Shown here one piece after another: positions 44,309-53,382 of a stretch of DNA of 64,000 bases. This DNA is from Roseiarcus sp963721905 (GTDB lineage: Bacteria; Pseudomonadota; Alphaproteobacteria; Rhizobiales; Beijerinckiaceae), in NCBI GenBank assembly GCA_963721905.1, contig CAVRMF010000034.1, positions 1-64,000 of the forward strand. The letters run 5' to 3'. Position 1 is the first letter of the stretch. Every line of letters begins with the position of its first letter. Made by a program: the position numbers and the translations under genes. The notes under the pieces were generated by a model. It saw only the letters and a program-made list of their open reading frames with translations. It did not search any database and was not told the origin of the DNA.

Positions 44309-44785
44309 CTAACGTCGAGCCGCGGGTTCGCTTGCCGTAGCAGGCGCATCGGCGATGCCTGCCGGCGCATTTGCAGCTCGCGACGTGAAGATGAAATAGC
44401 CGACCGCCAAGAGCGCGAGAACGCCTAGCCCAACGAACAGTCGTGAATGCGGAACGGGGGCGACTTGACGCAGCGTCGCAGGCGCAGCCGTATTGAACTT
44501 TCCCGCCTGTGGTAAGAGCGCGATCAGGCGAGCGGCGATTGCCTTGGGCGACTGACTCGCTGTCGGGCCGTTCGGCAAGGACGCAATGAGGGAGGTTAGT
44601 CGCACCTTCGCCTGTTCCCTAGGCATGCGCGCGAGACTCAATGCTTCTTTCCAGGGGTCGACGTCGAGGCGCGCCAACGCGGAAACGACGCTTAGCGGCG
44701 GGCCATTTTGGTCATCGCCAAGGGGCGCGAACAGGAAATTGTCGAACTCACGGCCGAGGAGAGGGGTGAGCGCAGCATGGGTCAT
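44309..44785 (-). CDS. Hypothetical protein with one membrane helix
   Basis: A 158-residue protein starting MTHAALTPLLGREFDNFLFA. The N-terminal 90 residues are soluble (VVSALARLDVDPWKEALSLA, then RVRLTSLIASLP). One membrane helix follows near the C-terminus (LFVGLGVLALLAVGYFIFTS), with an Ala/Pro tail. I do not recognise the family, but similar tail-anchored proteins occur in Rhizobiales. It follows the transglutaminase-like gene by 31 bp, possibly one operon. Confidence 0.65.
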   Translation of the reverse strand: MTHAALTPLLGREFDNFLFAPLGDDQNGPPLSVVSALARLDVDPWKEALSLARMPREQAKVRLTSLIASLPNGPTASQSPKAIAARLIALLPQAGKFNTAAPATLRQVAPVPHSRLFVGLGVLALLAVGYFIFTSRAANAPAGIADAPATASEPAARR

Positions 44786-44816
44786 GTTCGACCAAATCTT
44801 TCGTCGCGCAGTTGCG

Positions 44817-45764
44817 TTACGGCGCGAAGCGATCCGCTCCGCTAAACGCAAGACCAACGCTCGATGATTGTTCCGAAGCCTGACGCTGCGTGGGCGCCGC
44901 GGTTGAGGTCACCAGGACCTCCACCGCCATGCCCATGAGAGCGTCGCTGCTTCCCGCATAGGTTCCGGACACCGGCGCCGCTTGCCGAATCTCGCGCGCC
45001 ACGGCGACCGGAATGAGGTTCGCGCCGCCGACGCTGCGGTTCGTCGGATCGAAGCTGATCCACCCGGCCCCCGACACAAAGACTTCGCCCCACGCGTGCG
45101 TTGATCCGGCGTCTGTCGATCCGAAGAGCATCTGGCCGGGATTGAAAAGGTAGCCTGAGACCAGCCTTGCGCCGAAGCCCAGAGCGCGCGCCGCTTCGAC
45201 GAACAGCACCGCGAAATCCCGGCAGGAGCCCCAGCCGCGGTCCAAAGTCTCGATCGGCGACTGGGCGCCCTCGTCCTCGCGGCTCTGATAGCGGATCTGT
45301 CCTGACACGCCGGCACAGAGATCTTTGAGCAGCGCGAGCGTATCTGTCCGATCGCCGCCGACGAACGCCCGCGCCCACTTCGCCAGGCGTCCTGATGGAT
45401 CCGGATATTGCTGCCGGGTCAGTGCGCCAAGGTCTGTCCATTCGTCGTCGGAATAGCGAAAGGGATAGACGATCGCAGACGCTGCGATGTTGAAAATCGG
45501 CCACGCCGTTGCCTCAAGTCGAAGCTCCACCACGCTGTCGATGACGAGACTGTCGCTCGCGCCTTGAAACACTGCGGTTGCAACGGCGTTGCCGAAGACG
45601 TCATGCGCCCATGTGACTTGCGCCGTCGGCGAAACCGTCACCACGCACGAGATCACTCGCAGATCGCGGCTCTCGCGCGGGCAGAGCATGAGGCGGTGCG
45701 GCCAGAGATTGACCGCCCGCCGATATTGATAAGCGGTCCGGTGATGGACCGTGAGTGGAGTCAT
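44817..45764 (-). CDS. Transglutaminase-like cysteine peptidase family protein
   Basis: A 315-residue protein starting MTPLTVHHRTAYQYRRAVNL. It has an N-terminal Bact_transglu_N domain (about 5-90) and a transglutaminase core with the Cys in GWGSCRDFAVLFVEAARALG, His in STHAWGEVFV and Asp in WISFDPTN. No signal peptide. Such two-domain proteins are often adjacent to DUF403/circularly permuted ATP-grasp genes in peptide-synthesising operons, but those are not here. Activity could be protease-like or transglutaminase; unknown. Confidence 0.85.
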   Translation of the reverse strand: MTPLTVHHRTAYQYRRAVNLWPHRLMLCPRESRDLRVISCVVTVSPTAQVTWAHDVFGNAVATAVFQGASDSLVIDSVVELRLEATAWPIFNIAASAIVYPFRYSDDEWTDLGALTRQQYPDPSGRLAKWARAFVGGDRTDTLALLKDLCAGVSGQIRYQSREDEGAQSPIETLDRGWGSCRDFAVLFVEAARALGFGARLVSGYLFNPGQMLFGSTDAGSTHAWGEVFVSGAGWISFDPTNRSVGGANLIPVAVAREIRQAAPVSGTYAGSSDALMGMAVEVLVTSTAAPTQRQASEQSSSVGLAFSGADRFAP

Positions 45765-45972
45765 CCGCCGATCCTCGCGTGGAGCGCGCTGGCGTCGTCA
45801 CTAGGCCTCAAGGTCGGCAACCGATTCCGCCTGGCGATGACGGGATAGCGGACGCCCGGGTTCGCGTAGTCGGCTGGGAAATTCTCGACATGGCCGCGAG
45901 CCGAAACGATCGGCGTGAGAGTCACGCCAATCGTCGCCGATTATGCTCGCCTCAGCGCTGGTAGCCTACTTA

Positions 45973-47610
45973 TCAATAATCCATCCCGCCCATACCGCCA
46001 CCCATCGGCATCGCTGGGGCGGCATTCTTCTTCGGCGTCTCGGCCACCATGGCCTCGGTGGTGACCATGAGGCCGGCGATCGAAGCCGCGTCTTGCAGTG
46101 CGACCCGCACGACCTTGGCCGGATCGACGATACCGGCCTCAAGCATGTCGACATATTGCTCGGTCTGTGCGTCGAAGCCGAAGGTCTGGGACCTGTTGGC
46201 CAAGACCTTTCCGACGACGATCGAGCCCTCCACGCCAGAATTTTCAGAGATCTGCCGAATCGGCGCTTCAAGAGCCCTCAGCACGATATTGATGCCGGAC
46301 TGGACATCGGCATTCTCGTCGCTGAGCTTGCCGATCGCCGCCTTAGCCCGCAGTAGCGCAACGCCGCCGCCCGGAACGATGCCTTCCTCGACTGCGGCTT
46401 TCGTCGCGTGCATCGCGTCGTCGACTCTGTCCTTCTTCTCCTTCACCTCGACTTCGGTCGAGCCGCCAACGCGGATCACCGCGACACCGCCCGCGAGCTT
46501 GGCCAAACGCTCCTGCAGCTTCTCTTTGTCATAATCGGAGGTCGTCTCCTCGACCTGCGCCTTGATCTGTGAGATGCGGCCTTCAATGTCGGACTTTTTG
46601 CCGGCGCCGTCGATGATCGTGGTGTTTTCCTTCTCGATGCGAACCTTCTTGGCGCGGCCAAGCATCTGCAACGTCACGTTCTCGAGCTTGATGCCGAGGT
46701 CCTCGGCAATCGTCTGACCGCCGGTGAGGATCGCAATATCCTCAAGCATCGCCTTGCGGCGATCGCCGAAGCCGGGCGCCTTGACGGCTGCGACCTTCAA
46801 GCCCCCGCGCAACTTGTTGACCACGAGCGTCGCCAGCGCCTCGCCTTCGATGTCCTCGGCGATGATGACGAGCGGCTTGCCTGCTTGAACAACTGCCTCG
46901 AGGAGCGGCAACAACGGCTGGAGCGAGGAGAGCTTCTTCTCATGAATGAGGAGATAGACGTCCTCGAGTTCGGCCACCATCTTCTCGGCGTTGGTGATGA
47001 AATAGGGCGAGAGATAGCCACGGTCGAACTGCATGCCCTCGACGACATCGAGCTCGGTTTCCAAGCTCTTTGCCTCCTCGACGGTGATGACGCCCTCGTT
47101 GCCGACTTTCTTCATCGCGTCGGCGATCATCTTCCCGATGGTCTTGTCGCCGTTCGCGGCGACCGTCCCGATCTGGGCGATCTCTTCGGAGGTTTGCACC
47201 TTCTTCGACCGGCGTTCGATGTCCTTCACGACCGCCGTCACGGCAATGTCGATGCCTCGCTTCAAATCCATCGGATTCATTCCGGCGGCGACCAGCTTGA
47301 GGCCTTCCTTCATGATTGAGGCGGCCAGCACGGTGGCGGTGGTTGTGCCGTCGCCGGCGAGATCATTGGTCTTCGAGGCGACCTCGCGGACCATCTGAGC
47401 GCCCATGTTCTCGAACTTGTCCTCAAGCTCGATCTCCTTGGCGACAGTGACGCCATCCTTGGTGATGCGGGGTGCGCCGTATGATTTGTCGAGAATGACG
47501 TTGCGGCCCTTGGGCCCGAGCGTCACCTTGACGGCGTTATTGAGAATATCGACTCCGCGCAGCATTCTGTCGCGTGCATCGCTGGAAAATCTGACGTCTT
47601 TGGCGGACAT
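45973..47610 (-). CDS. groL: Chaperonin GroEL (60 kDa)
   Basis: A 545-residue tetradecameric chaperonin subunit. The start MSAKDVRFSSDARDRMLRGV is taken over an upstream open frame because GroEL begins here and GAGGAGTTGAA precedes it. ATP-site motifs are VTLGPKGRNVILDKSYGAP and NDLAGDGTTTATVLA (catalytic Asp). The tail is the Gly-Met repeat MPMGGGMGGMDY. It follows groES by 44 bp and is governed by the CIRCE upstream of groES. Nothing suggests a divergent copy, although other groEL copies are common in this order. Confidence 0.97.
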   Translation of the reverse strand: MSAKDVRFSSDARDRMLRGVDILNNAVKVTLGPKGRNVILDKSYGAPRITKDGVTVAKEIELEDKFENMGAQMVREVASKTNDLAGDGTTTATVLAASIMKEGLKLVAAGMNPMDLKRGIDIAVTAVVKDIERRSKKVQTSEEIAQIGTVAANGDKTIGKMIADAMKKVGNEGVITVEEAKSLETELDVVEGMQFDRGYLSPYFITNAEKMVAELEDVYLLIHEKKLSSLQPLLPLLEAVVQAGKPLVIIAEDIEGEALATLVVNKLRGGLKVAAVKAPGFGDRRKAMLEDIAILTGGQTIAEDLGIKLENVTLQMLGRAKKVRIEKENTTIIDGAGKKSDIEGRISQIKAQVEETTSDYDKEKLQERLAKLAGGVAVIRVGGSTEVEVKEKKDRVDDAMHATKAAVEEGIVPGGGVALLRAKAAIGKLSDENADVQSGINIVLRALEAPIRQISENSGVEGSIVVGKVLANRSQTFGFDAQTEQYVDMLEAGIVDPAKVVRVALQDAASIAGLMVTTEAMVAETPKKNAAPAMPMGGGMGGMDY

Positions 47611-47654
47611 GGCGTTCAACTCCTCGTGGTTTCTATGAAGGGCTCTTGATCTTG

Positions 47655-47969
47655 TCAGGCCGCCTTCTTGACGGCCGCTCTGCCCTCGATCACGCCCATA
47701 ATGTCGGACTCTTTCATGATCAGGAGGTCCTGACCGTCGACCTTGACTTCGGTCCCCGACCATTTGCCGAACAAGACGAGGTCGCCCGCCTTGAGAGCGA
47801 GCGGAACAAGCTTGCCGCTCTCGTCGCGGGCGCCTGGCCCCACGGCGACCACCTCGCCTTCCTGCGGCTTCTCCTTGACGGTGTCGGGAATAATGATGCC
47901 GCCCTTCGTCTTGTCCTCGCCCTCAAGGCGGCGGATGACGACGCGGTCGTGCAACGGACGAAATTTCAT
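47655..47969 (-). CDS. groS: Co-chaperonin GroES (10 kDa)
   Basis: A 104-residue heptameric lid protein starting MKFRPLHDRVVIRRLEGEDK. The mobile loop that docks on GroEL is EGEDKTKGGIIIPDTVKEKP. The GDLVLFGKWSGTEVKVDGQD core follows. First gene of the groES-groEL operon, with a CIRCE operator about 90 bp upstream. Confidence 0.97.
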   Translation of the reverse strand: MKFRPLHDRVVIRRLEGEDKTKGGIIIPDTVKEKPQEGEVVAVGPGARDESGKLVPLALKAGDLVLFGKWSGTEVKVDGQDLLIMKESDIMGVIEGRAAVKKAA

Positions 47970-48061
47970 GAGATTCGCTTTCAGTCGACCTGCCTTCCCG
48001 GCTCATGAGCAATTGCCCTAGCTCTCGGCGGCGGTTAGACGCGGGCCCTACATGGCTATCG

Positions 48062-48088
48062 TTGGCACTCATTACAAGAGAGTGCTAA
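48062..48088 (-). promoter_or_regulatory. CIRCE operator (HrcA binding site) of groESL
   Basis: Inverted repeat TTGGCACTC-N9-GAGTGCTAA, differing from consensus TTAGCACTC-N9-GAGTGCTAA at one base. It lies 93 bp upstream of the groES start. CIRCE is bound by the repressor HrcA, which is released on heat stress. hrcA itself is not in this window. Confidence 0.93.
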
Positions 48089-48350
48089 CATCCGCGCGCG
48101 TCGGTATCGTCTCGCTTCGGTCTTCTTGCTGCGCGCAGGCGCATTCCATGCCGGAGACGAGATGCGTGGCAAGTCATTGGAGCGTGCCCGCTGCTTGTTG
48201 TCGGCTCAGTCATTGGGGTGTGGCGGCTCGAACCCGCGTAGACGCAGGCTTGGCTGCCTCGCATGGGAATGGCAAGCGATTTCCGCTAAGCGGAACACAA
48301 CCCGTTCGTTCAGCGTTACCGCACCAAAACCTTGGACGCGGGGAGTGCGT

Positions 48351-48638
48351 CATGACTGATCGCCAAAAGAAAAAAGGTCGGCCGAGGTAACCGAGCATTC
48401 GGATACTCTCGACCTCGAGCCGCATGTCTTCAAGAAGGCCAGCGCGGACGAGATCGCCAAGTCGCTGAAACATTCAGCGGAAGCCAGCGATCGCCGAAAG
48501 TCGAGCGCTTTTCGCTCGGCGATGTCGATGCTGAATCTCTACATCAACCGCGCCGGCCGAAATCTGTCGCCGGGACGCAAGCGGACGCTCGAAGCGGCCA
48601 AGAGCAGGTTGCGCGAGCTGTTCGGCCGCACGGGCTGA
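48351..48638 (+). pseudogene. DUF3175 family protein, apparent frameshift near the start
   Basis: ATG at 48351 with GGGGAG-type context begins MTDRQKKKGRPR and stops at once. In another frame, from about 48375, the sequence reads RSAEVTEHSDTLDLEPHVF, then ASADEIAKSLKHSAEAS and SAMSMLNLYINRAGRNLSP, ending LRELFGRTG at 48636. This is a standard DUF3175 protein of about 95 residues. The two frames meet at the A-rich stretch CCAAAAGAAAAAAGG. It is either a one-base lesion, a sequencing slip, or ribosomal slippage on the A run. Confidence 0.7.
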
Positions 48639-48785
48639 CGGCTCGGCAGGGCTGGACAACCGGCGGAACTGGCGCCAATCTATGTGCTCCTGGCATCGAA
48701 GGACTCGAGCGCCGCGACCGGTCAGGTCGACGGCGAGACCGGAGCCGGGGAGGTCCATAAGTTTCGACAGGCGGAGGCGGCGCGC

Positions 48786-49514
48786 ATGCTGAGGCTCCAC
48801 CGACGGGAACTCCTGGGAAGCGCCGCGGCTTTCGTCGCCGTCGCAACCGCAGCTCGCGCACAAGCGCTCTCGGCGCTGCCTTGGCGGCCGGAGGCGGGCT
48901 CCCCTCCTCAGCCGGTCAAGTCGGGGCCGTGGCTCTTTTTCGACGCAAGCGAGGCAGCGGCGGTGGAGGCCTTGGCCGATCGCCTCATCCCCCCAGATCC
49001 CGACACTCCCGGCGGCAAAGACGCAGGTTGCGCGGTCTTCGTCGATCGTCAGCTCGCCGGCCGCTATGGGCGCAACGGCGGCCTCTATGTCAGCCCGCCG
49101 TTCATTAAGGGAACGAAGGAGCAGGGCCCGCAGGATGAAGACGGCCCGGCCGTCCAATATCGCAAGGCGTTGGCGGCGCTCGACCAATATTGTCGGAAGC
49201 AGAAAGGCGGCGCTTTCGCCTCGCTCAGCGATGCCGACAAGGATGGAATTATTGGCGACCTGGAGAGCGGCGCCGCGAAACTGGACGGCGTCGACGGGAA
49301 GGCGTTCTTCGAACTGCTGCTGACGAACGTGCACGAGGGATTTTTCGCCGACCCGATTTACGGCGGCAACCGCGACATGTGCGCTTGGCGCATGATCGGC
49401 TATCCCGGCGCGCGTTACGATTACCGCGACTGGGTCCACCGTCATAACGAGCGCTACCCCCATCCGCCCGTCAGCTTCATGGGACGGGCGGATTGGAATA
49501 CACACAAGACCTGA
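48786..49514 (+). CDS. Gluconate 2-dehydrogenase subunit 3-like protein (Tat signal)
   Basis: A 242-residue protein starting MLRLHRRELLGSAAAFVAVA, with a twin-arginine signal (HRRELLG then a hydrophobic stretch and AARAQA cleavage). The body matches the gluconate 2-dehydrogenase subunit 3 family (LADRLIPPDPDTPGGKDAGC, FFELLLTNVHEGFFADPIYG, and W-rich end). This small subunit is exported with the flavoprotein and is needed for its maturation. First gene of a three-gene operon; the next starts 10 bp downstream. Confidence 0.88.
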   Translation: MLRLHRRELLGSAAAFVAVATAARAQALSALPWRPEAGSPPQPVKSGPWLFFDASEAAAVEALADRLIPPDPDTPGGKDAGCAVFVDRQLAGRYGRNGGLYVSPPFIKGTKEQGPQDEDGPAVQYRKALAALDQYCRKQKGGAFASLSDADKDGIIGDLESGAAKLDGVDGKAFFELLLTNVHEGFFADPIYGGNRDMCAWRMIGYPGARYDYRDWVHRHNERYPHPPVSFMGRADWNTHKT

Positions 49515-49524
49515 GGAGCGAACG

Positions 49525-51303
49525 ATGGCGCGCAAGCTCCCCCACAAGGACGTGGCGATCATCGGCCTCGGCTGGACAGGCTCGATCCTCGCGCAAGAGT
49601 TGACCGACGAAGGTCTCGACGTCATCGCGATCGAACGGGGGCCGTGGCGGGACGCGCCGACCGACTTTCCGACGACCTACGCCCAGGACGAACTTCGCTA
49701 TCGCATTCGGCACGAACTGTTTCTCCGGCCGGCGCAGACGACCTTCACCTTTCGCAACAAGATGGACCAGCAGGCGCTGCCGATCCGCAGCTGGGGCGCC
49801 TTCATGCCGATGAACGGCGTCGGCGGCGGCGGGCTCCACTGGAACGGCGAAACTTTTCGCTTCCTGCCCTCCGACTTCGTCCTCAAGACGCATCTGACGC
49901 AAAGGTATGGCGCCGGTTTTCTCCCTGAAGACATGACGATCCAGGACTATGGCGTCACCTACGACGAGCTCGAGCCTCACTACGACCGCTACGAGTATCT
50001 TTGTGGGACGTCGGGCGCCGCGGGCAATCTGAAAGGGCAGATTCTCGACGGCGGCAATCCGTTCGAAGGGCCGCGCTCGCGGCCCTATCCCAATCCACCG
50101 CAGGCGCAGCCCTTCAGCCACTCGCTGTTCGCCAAGGCCGCGCGAGAGCTTGGCTACAAGCCGTTTCCGCAGCCGTCCGGCAATATGTCGCAGGCGTACG
50201 TCAACCCGCTTGGGCTCCGGCTCGGACCTTGCACCTATTGTGGCTTCTGCGAATGGTTCGGATGCGGCAACTATTCGAAGGCGAGCCCGCAGACGACCAT
50301 TCTTCCTGTTCTGCTCATGAAATCAAACTTTGCCTATCGCACCGAATGCGAGGTGACGCGCATTAATGTTGACAATTCGGGCAAACGGGCGACAGGCGTC
50401 ACCTTCGTCGATACGAGCGGCGAGGAGTTTGAACAGCCAGCTGACCTCGTCATCCTGGCGGCTTTCAGCATCTTCAACGTTCAGCTCCTGCTGCTGTCAA
50501 AGATCGGCCAGCCCTACGACCCGGTCGCCAACACGGGCGTGATCGGCCGCAACTTCACCCACCAGACGATCTCCCAGGCAATCGGATTCTTCGACAAGGA
50601 CAAATTCAATTTCAATCCGTTCATCTCCTCCGGCTCGATCGGAATGTGCATCGACGAATTCAACGGCGACAATTTCGATCACGGTCCCCTCGGTTTCGTC
50701 GGGGGCGGATACATGGGACAGGTGCAGACGAACGGGCGCCCGATTCAAACGAACAACGTTCCGCCCGGCACGCCCCGCTGGGGCGAGGGTTGGAAGAGCG
50801 GCGTGCGCGACAATTATCTGAGCACGGTGACGCCGGGTACCGGCGTGCACGGGAGCTTCTACTCTTATCGCGACGTCTATCTCGACCTCGACCCGCTCTA
50901 TCGCGACCATCTCGGCCAACCGCTGGTTCGCATCACGATCGACTTCCACGACAACGAGATCAAGCAGAACGCGTATCTGACCGACAAATTCGCCGAAATC
51001 ATCAAGGCGATGGGCGCCAGAGAGGTCGTGAAGCAATATCGCAAGGGACCATACAACAGCACACAGTACCAGACGACGCATCTCTGCGGCGGCGCAATCA
51101 TGGGGACCGACCCCTTAACCAGCGCGCTCAACCGCTATTTGCAAAGCTGGGACGTTCCCAACCTTTTCGTCATGGGCGCGAGCGCATTTCCGCAAAACGC
51201 CGGATACAATCCAACCGGTACGGTTGCGGCGCTTGCCTATTGGTCGGCCGATGCGATCAGGAATCAATACCTCAAGAACCCGGGACCTCTTGTCCATGCC
51301 TGA
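49525..51303 (+). CDS. GMC-family FAD dehydrogenase, gluconate 2-dehydrogenase large-subunit type
   Basis: A 592-residue GMC oxidoreductase. The FAD dinucleotide fold begins VAIIGLGWTGSILAQELTDE near the N-terminus. Later motifs are GVGGGGLHWNGETFR, TYCGFCEWFGCGNYSKA (a Cys-rich segment typical of the cytochrome-linked group), and the C-terminal GASAFPQNAGYNPTGTVAAL, where Asn occupies the position of the second catalytic His/Asn. No own signal; probably exported with the Tat-bearing subunit 3. It oxidises a sugar or sugar acid; gluconate is the family example, not proven. Confidence 0.9.
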   Translation: MARKLPHKDVAIIGLGWTGSILAQELTDEGLDVIAIERGPWRDAPTDFPTTYAQDELRYRIRHELFLRPAQTTFTFRNKMDQQALPIRSWGAFMPMNGVGGGGLHWNGETFRFLPSDFVLKTHLTQRYGAGFLPEDMTIQDYGVTYDELEPHYDRYEYLCGTSGAAGNLKGQILDGGNPFEGPRSRPYPNPPQAQPFSHSLFAKAARELGYKPFPQPSGNMSQAYVNPLGLRLGPCTYCGFCEWFGCGNYSKASPQTTILPVLLMKSNFAYRTECEVTRINVDNSGKRATGVTFVDTSGEEFEQPADLVILAAFSIFNVQLLLLSKIGQPYDPVANTGVIGRNFTHQTISQAIGFFDKDKFNFNPFISSGSIGMCIDEFNGDNFDHGPLGFVGGGYMGQVQTNGRPIQTNNVPPGTPRWGEGWKSGVRDNYLSTVTPGTGVHGSFYSYRDVYLDLDPLYRDHLGQPLVRITIDFHDNEIKQNAYLTDKFAEIIKAMGAREVVKQYRKGPYNSTQYQTTHLCGGAIMGTDPLTSALNRYLQSWDVPNLFVMGASAFPQNAGYNPTGTVAALAYWSADAIRNQYLKNPGPLVHA

Positions 51304-52582
51304 GGAACTCGCACGCCGCATCGCGAGAGTCGCCGTCGCCTCGTTGCTCGTGGCGTCAAGCCTGGTCGCAGTTGGCCGCGCACAAACGGATGTGCAGGGC
51401 ACAAGCCTCGACCCGCAGGACTTCGTTCAGATCGAGCGAGGGCGGTATCTGACGGTGGCGGGCGACTGTGCGAGCTGTCACACCGTGCCCGGCTCAGGCC
51501 AGCCCTTCGCCGGCGGGCGGTCGATCCAGACTCCGTTCGGCGTCGTCGTAGGGGCCAACGTCACGCCCGATCGCGAGACCGGGATCGGCGCGTGGAGCGA
51601 CGAGCTTTTTTTGACTGCGCTGCGCGAGGGGAAGGGGCATGGAGGCACGCTGCTCTACCCGGCGATGCCCTATCCGTACTATACGAAACTGACCGAACGC
51701 GACGCACTCGCTATTCGCGCCTATCTCAATACGGTGCCGCCTGTCCGCAATCGTGTGGTCTCAAACCAGCTGCCGTTCCCTTTCGACGTTCGCGAGGAAA
51801 TGAAGGTCTGGAATGCGCTCTATTTCAAGGGCGGCGAATTTAAGCCGGACGCCGCGAAATCCGCCGAATGGAATCGCGGGGCCTACCTTGTCGAAGGTCT
51901 GGGGCACTGCGGCGCATGCCACACACCCAAGACGACGCTCGGCGGCGACGACCTGAAGCACGCTTTTCAAGGCTACGCGCTGCAGGGATGGTTCGCGCCC
52001 AACATCACCAATGACAACGAGAGGGGGCTCGGCGGGTGGAGCGTCGCCGACATCGTGTCCTACCTGAAGACTGGCCATAACGCGGTCGGCGCCGCGACCG
52101 GAATCATGGCGGAGGAAATATCGCTGTCGAGTTCGCAGATGACCGACGCCGACCTCACAGCCATCGCCACTTATCTGAAAGACCTGCCGAGTCAGGCAAG
52201 TTCGTCGCCGGCTGCGGTTTCCGCCTCCGATCCGACGATGGTCGCCGGAGGCGCGATCTACGCCGATGAATGCTCGGCTTGCCATGGGATGGATGGGAAG
52301 GGCGTCCCGTTTCTTTTCCCGTCGCTTGCAGGATCTCCGAACGTTCGTTCCACCGATCCAACAAGCCTCATCCGCGTCCTCATGGAGGGCGCGCGCAGCG
52401 TTGCGACCGCCGGCGAGCGGACGGGCCCAGGCATGCCATCGTTCGCCTGGAAGCTGGATGACGCGGAGATCGCCGCGGTGCTGACCTATGTCCGCAACAG
52501 CTGGGGCTCGTCCGCGTCCGCCGTTACCGCGGATCAGGTGAAGTCCACGCGCGCCGCGATCATGGCGAGCGCGAACCGTTAG
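51296..52582 (+). CDS. Triheme cytochrome c subunit of the GMC dehydrogenase
   Basis: A 428-residue membrane-associated cytochrome c, start overlapping the dehydrogenase stop by 8 bp. A signal peptide (VAVASLLVASSLVAVGRAQ) precedes three heme sites: DCASCHTVPG, HCGACHTPKTT and ECSACHGMDG. This is the layout of the cytochrome subunit of gluconate 2-dehydrogenase and alcohol/aldehyde dehydrogenases, which passes electrons to ubiquinone. It completes a periplasmic substrate-oxidising complex with the two preceding genes. Confidence 0.92.
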   Translation: MPEELARRIARVAVASLLVASSLVAVGRAQTDVQGTSLDPQDFVQIERGRYLTVAGDCASCHTVPGSGQPFAGGRSIQTPFGVVVGANVTPDRETGIGAWSDELFLTALREGKGHGGTLLYPAMPYPYYTKLTERDALAIRAYLNTVPPVRNRVVSNQLPFPFDVREEMKVWNALYFKGGEFKPDAAKSAEWNRGAYLVEGLGHCGACHTPKTTLGGDDLKHAFQGYALQGWFAPNITNDNERGLGGWSVADIVSYLKTGHNAVGAATGIMAEEISLSSSQMTDADLTAIATYLKDLPSQASSSPAAVSASDPTMVAGGAIYADECSACHGMDGKGVPFLFPSLAGSPNVRSTDPTSLIRVLMEGARSVATAGERTGPGMPSFAWKLDDAEIAAVLTYVRNSWGSSASAVTADQVKSTRAAIMASANR

Positions 52583-52666
52583 GAAAGACTTGGCTTACGC
52601 GAAAAAGCCGTCGACAGAAAGTCAGCGTCTTTCGACTGCGGCGCCTCACGATGACGATTCCGCGGC

Positions 52667-53242
52667 CTATTGATTGAAAAAGGAGAATAGCGACGGCAAC
52701 CCGGGAGCCGGGGGGCGAGGAGGCTGGACGCTAGCCTGCAGAGGCTTCGGATACGGATACGCGAGCCCGACTGCAGCGACCGTCGATGGTTTGGAGCCCG
52801 GGACTTGGCCCGTCACCACCACCGACGTGTTCGCCATCTTTTGTTGCTTGACCAGCGCCCACAGCGTGGCGGCGTTGTTCACCGACAACCGCACGCAGCC
52901 GTGCGAGACGGCATGGCCGAGATCGCGTTCATACTCAGTGCCGTGCACCGCGTTGCCGGTCATGGTGAAAAAAATCGAGTAGGGCATCGGCGCATTTTCA
53001 TATTCGTCGCTGGTGTGGTCGATTTCCATGCGGAACGGCCTGAAGGCGCCGCTCGGCGTGTCGTAGCCGTTCGCTCCGGTCGACACCGGCCATTTATAAA
53101 GCTGCGCGCCGTCGACCGTGACCGTCATGCGCTGGGCGGACTTGTCGATCTCGATTAGGAGGTCGGCGTTGGCCGCCTGGCCGAACAGCGACACGGCGAC
53201 GGTTGCGGCCGCTAGCGGGGAGATTAGACGTCGGATCAACAT
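52667..53242 (-). CDS. L,D-transpeptidase (YkuD domain)
   Basis: A 191-residue secreted protein starting MLIRRLISPLAAATVAVSLF; signal peptide ends near QAANA. The YkuD catalytic motif is complete: HGTEYERDLGHAVSHGCVRL with the nucleophile Cys and conserved His. It makes 3-3 cross-links in peptidoglycan or attaches proteins to it. The C-terminal 45 residues are Pro-rich (PYPKPLQASVQPPRPPAPG) and probably span or contact the cell wall. An upstream in-frame ATG would lack a signal peptide at the right place. Confidence 0.92.
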   Translation of the reverse strand: MLIRRLISPLAAATVAVSLFGQAANADLLIEIDKSAQRMTVTVDGAQLYKWPVSTGANGYDTPSGAFRPFRMEIDHTSDEYENAPMPYSIFFTMTGNAVHGTEYERDLGHAVSHGCVRLSVNNAATLWALVKQQKMANTSVVVTGQVPGSKPSTVAAVGLAYPYPKPLQASVQPPRPPAPGLPSLFSFFNQ

Positions 53243-53382
53243 TGCTGAGCCTGCTCTAGCCCCCGGCGCTGATCCACCCGGCCGGAGCCGAAGGTTAAGA
53301 TGGCGCCTGAGCGCCCGCCGCGCAATGGGCGCGTCGCCGGGAGAGGTTATCGCTCTGGCCGGCGTCCTATGCCCGATCGCGA

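Noticed and set aside
48180..48260. tRNA-like ggctcgaacccgcg sequence upstream of the DUF3175 gene
   Set aside because: The T-loop-like string is isolated; no acceptor, D or anticodon arms pair around it.
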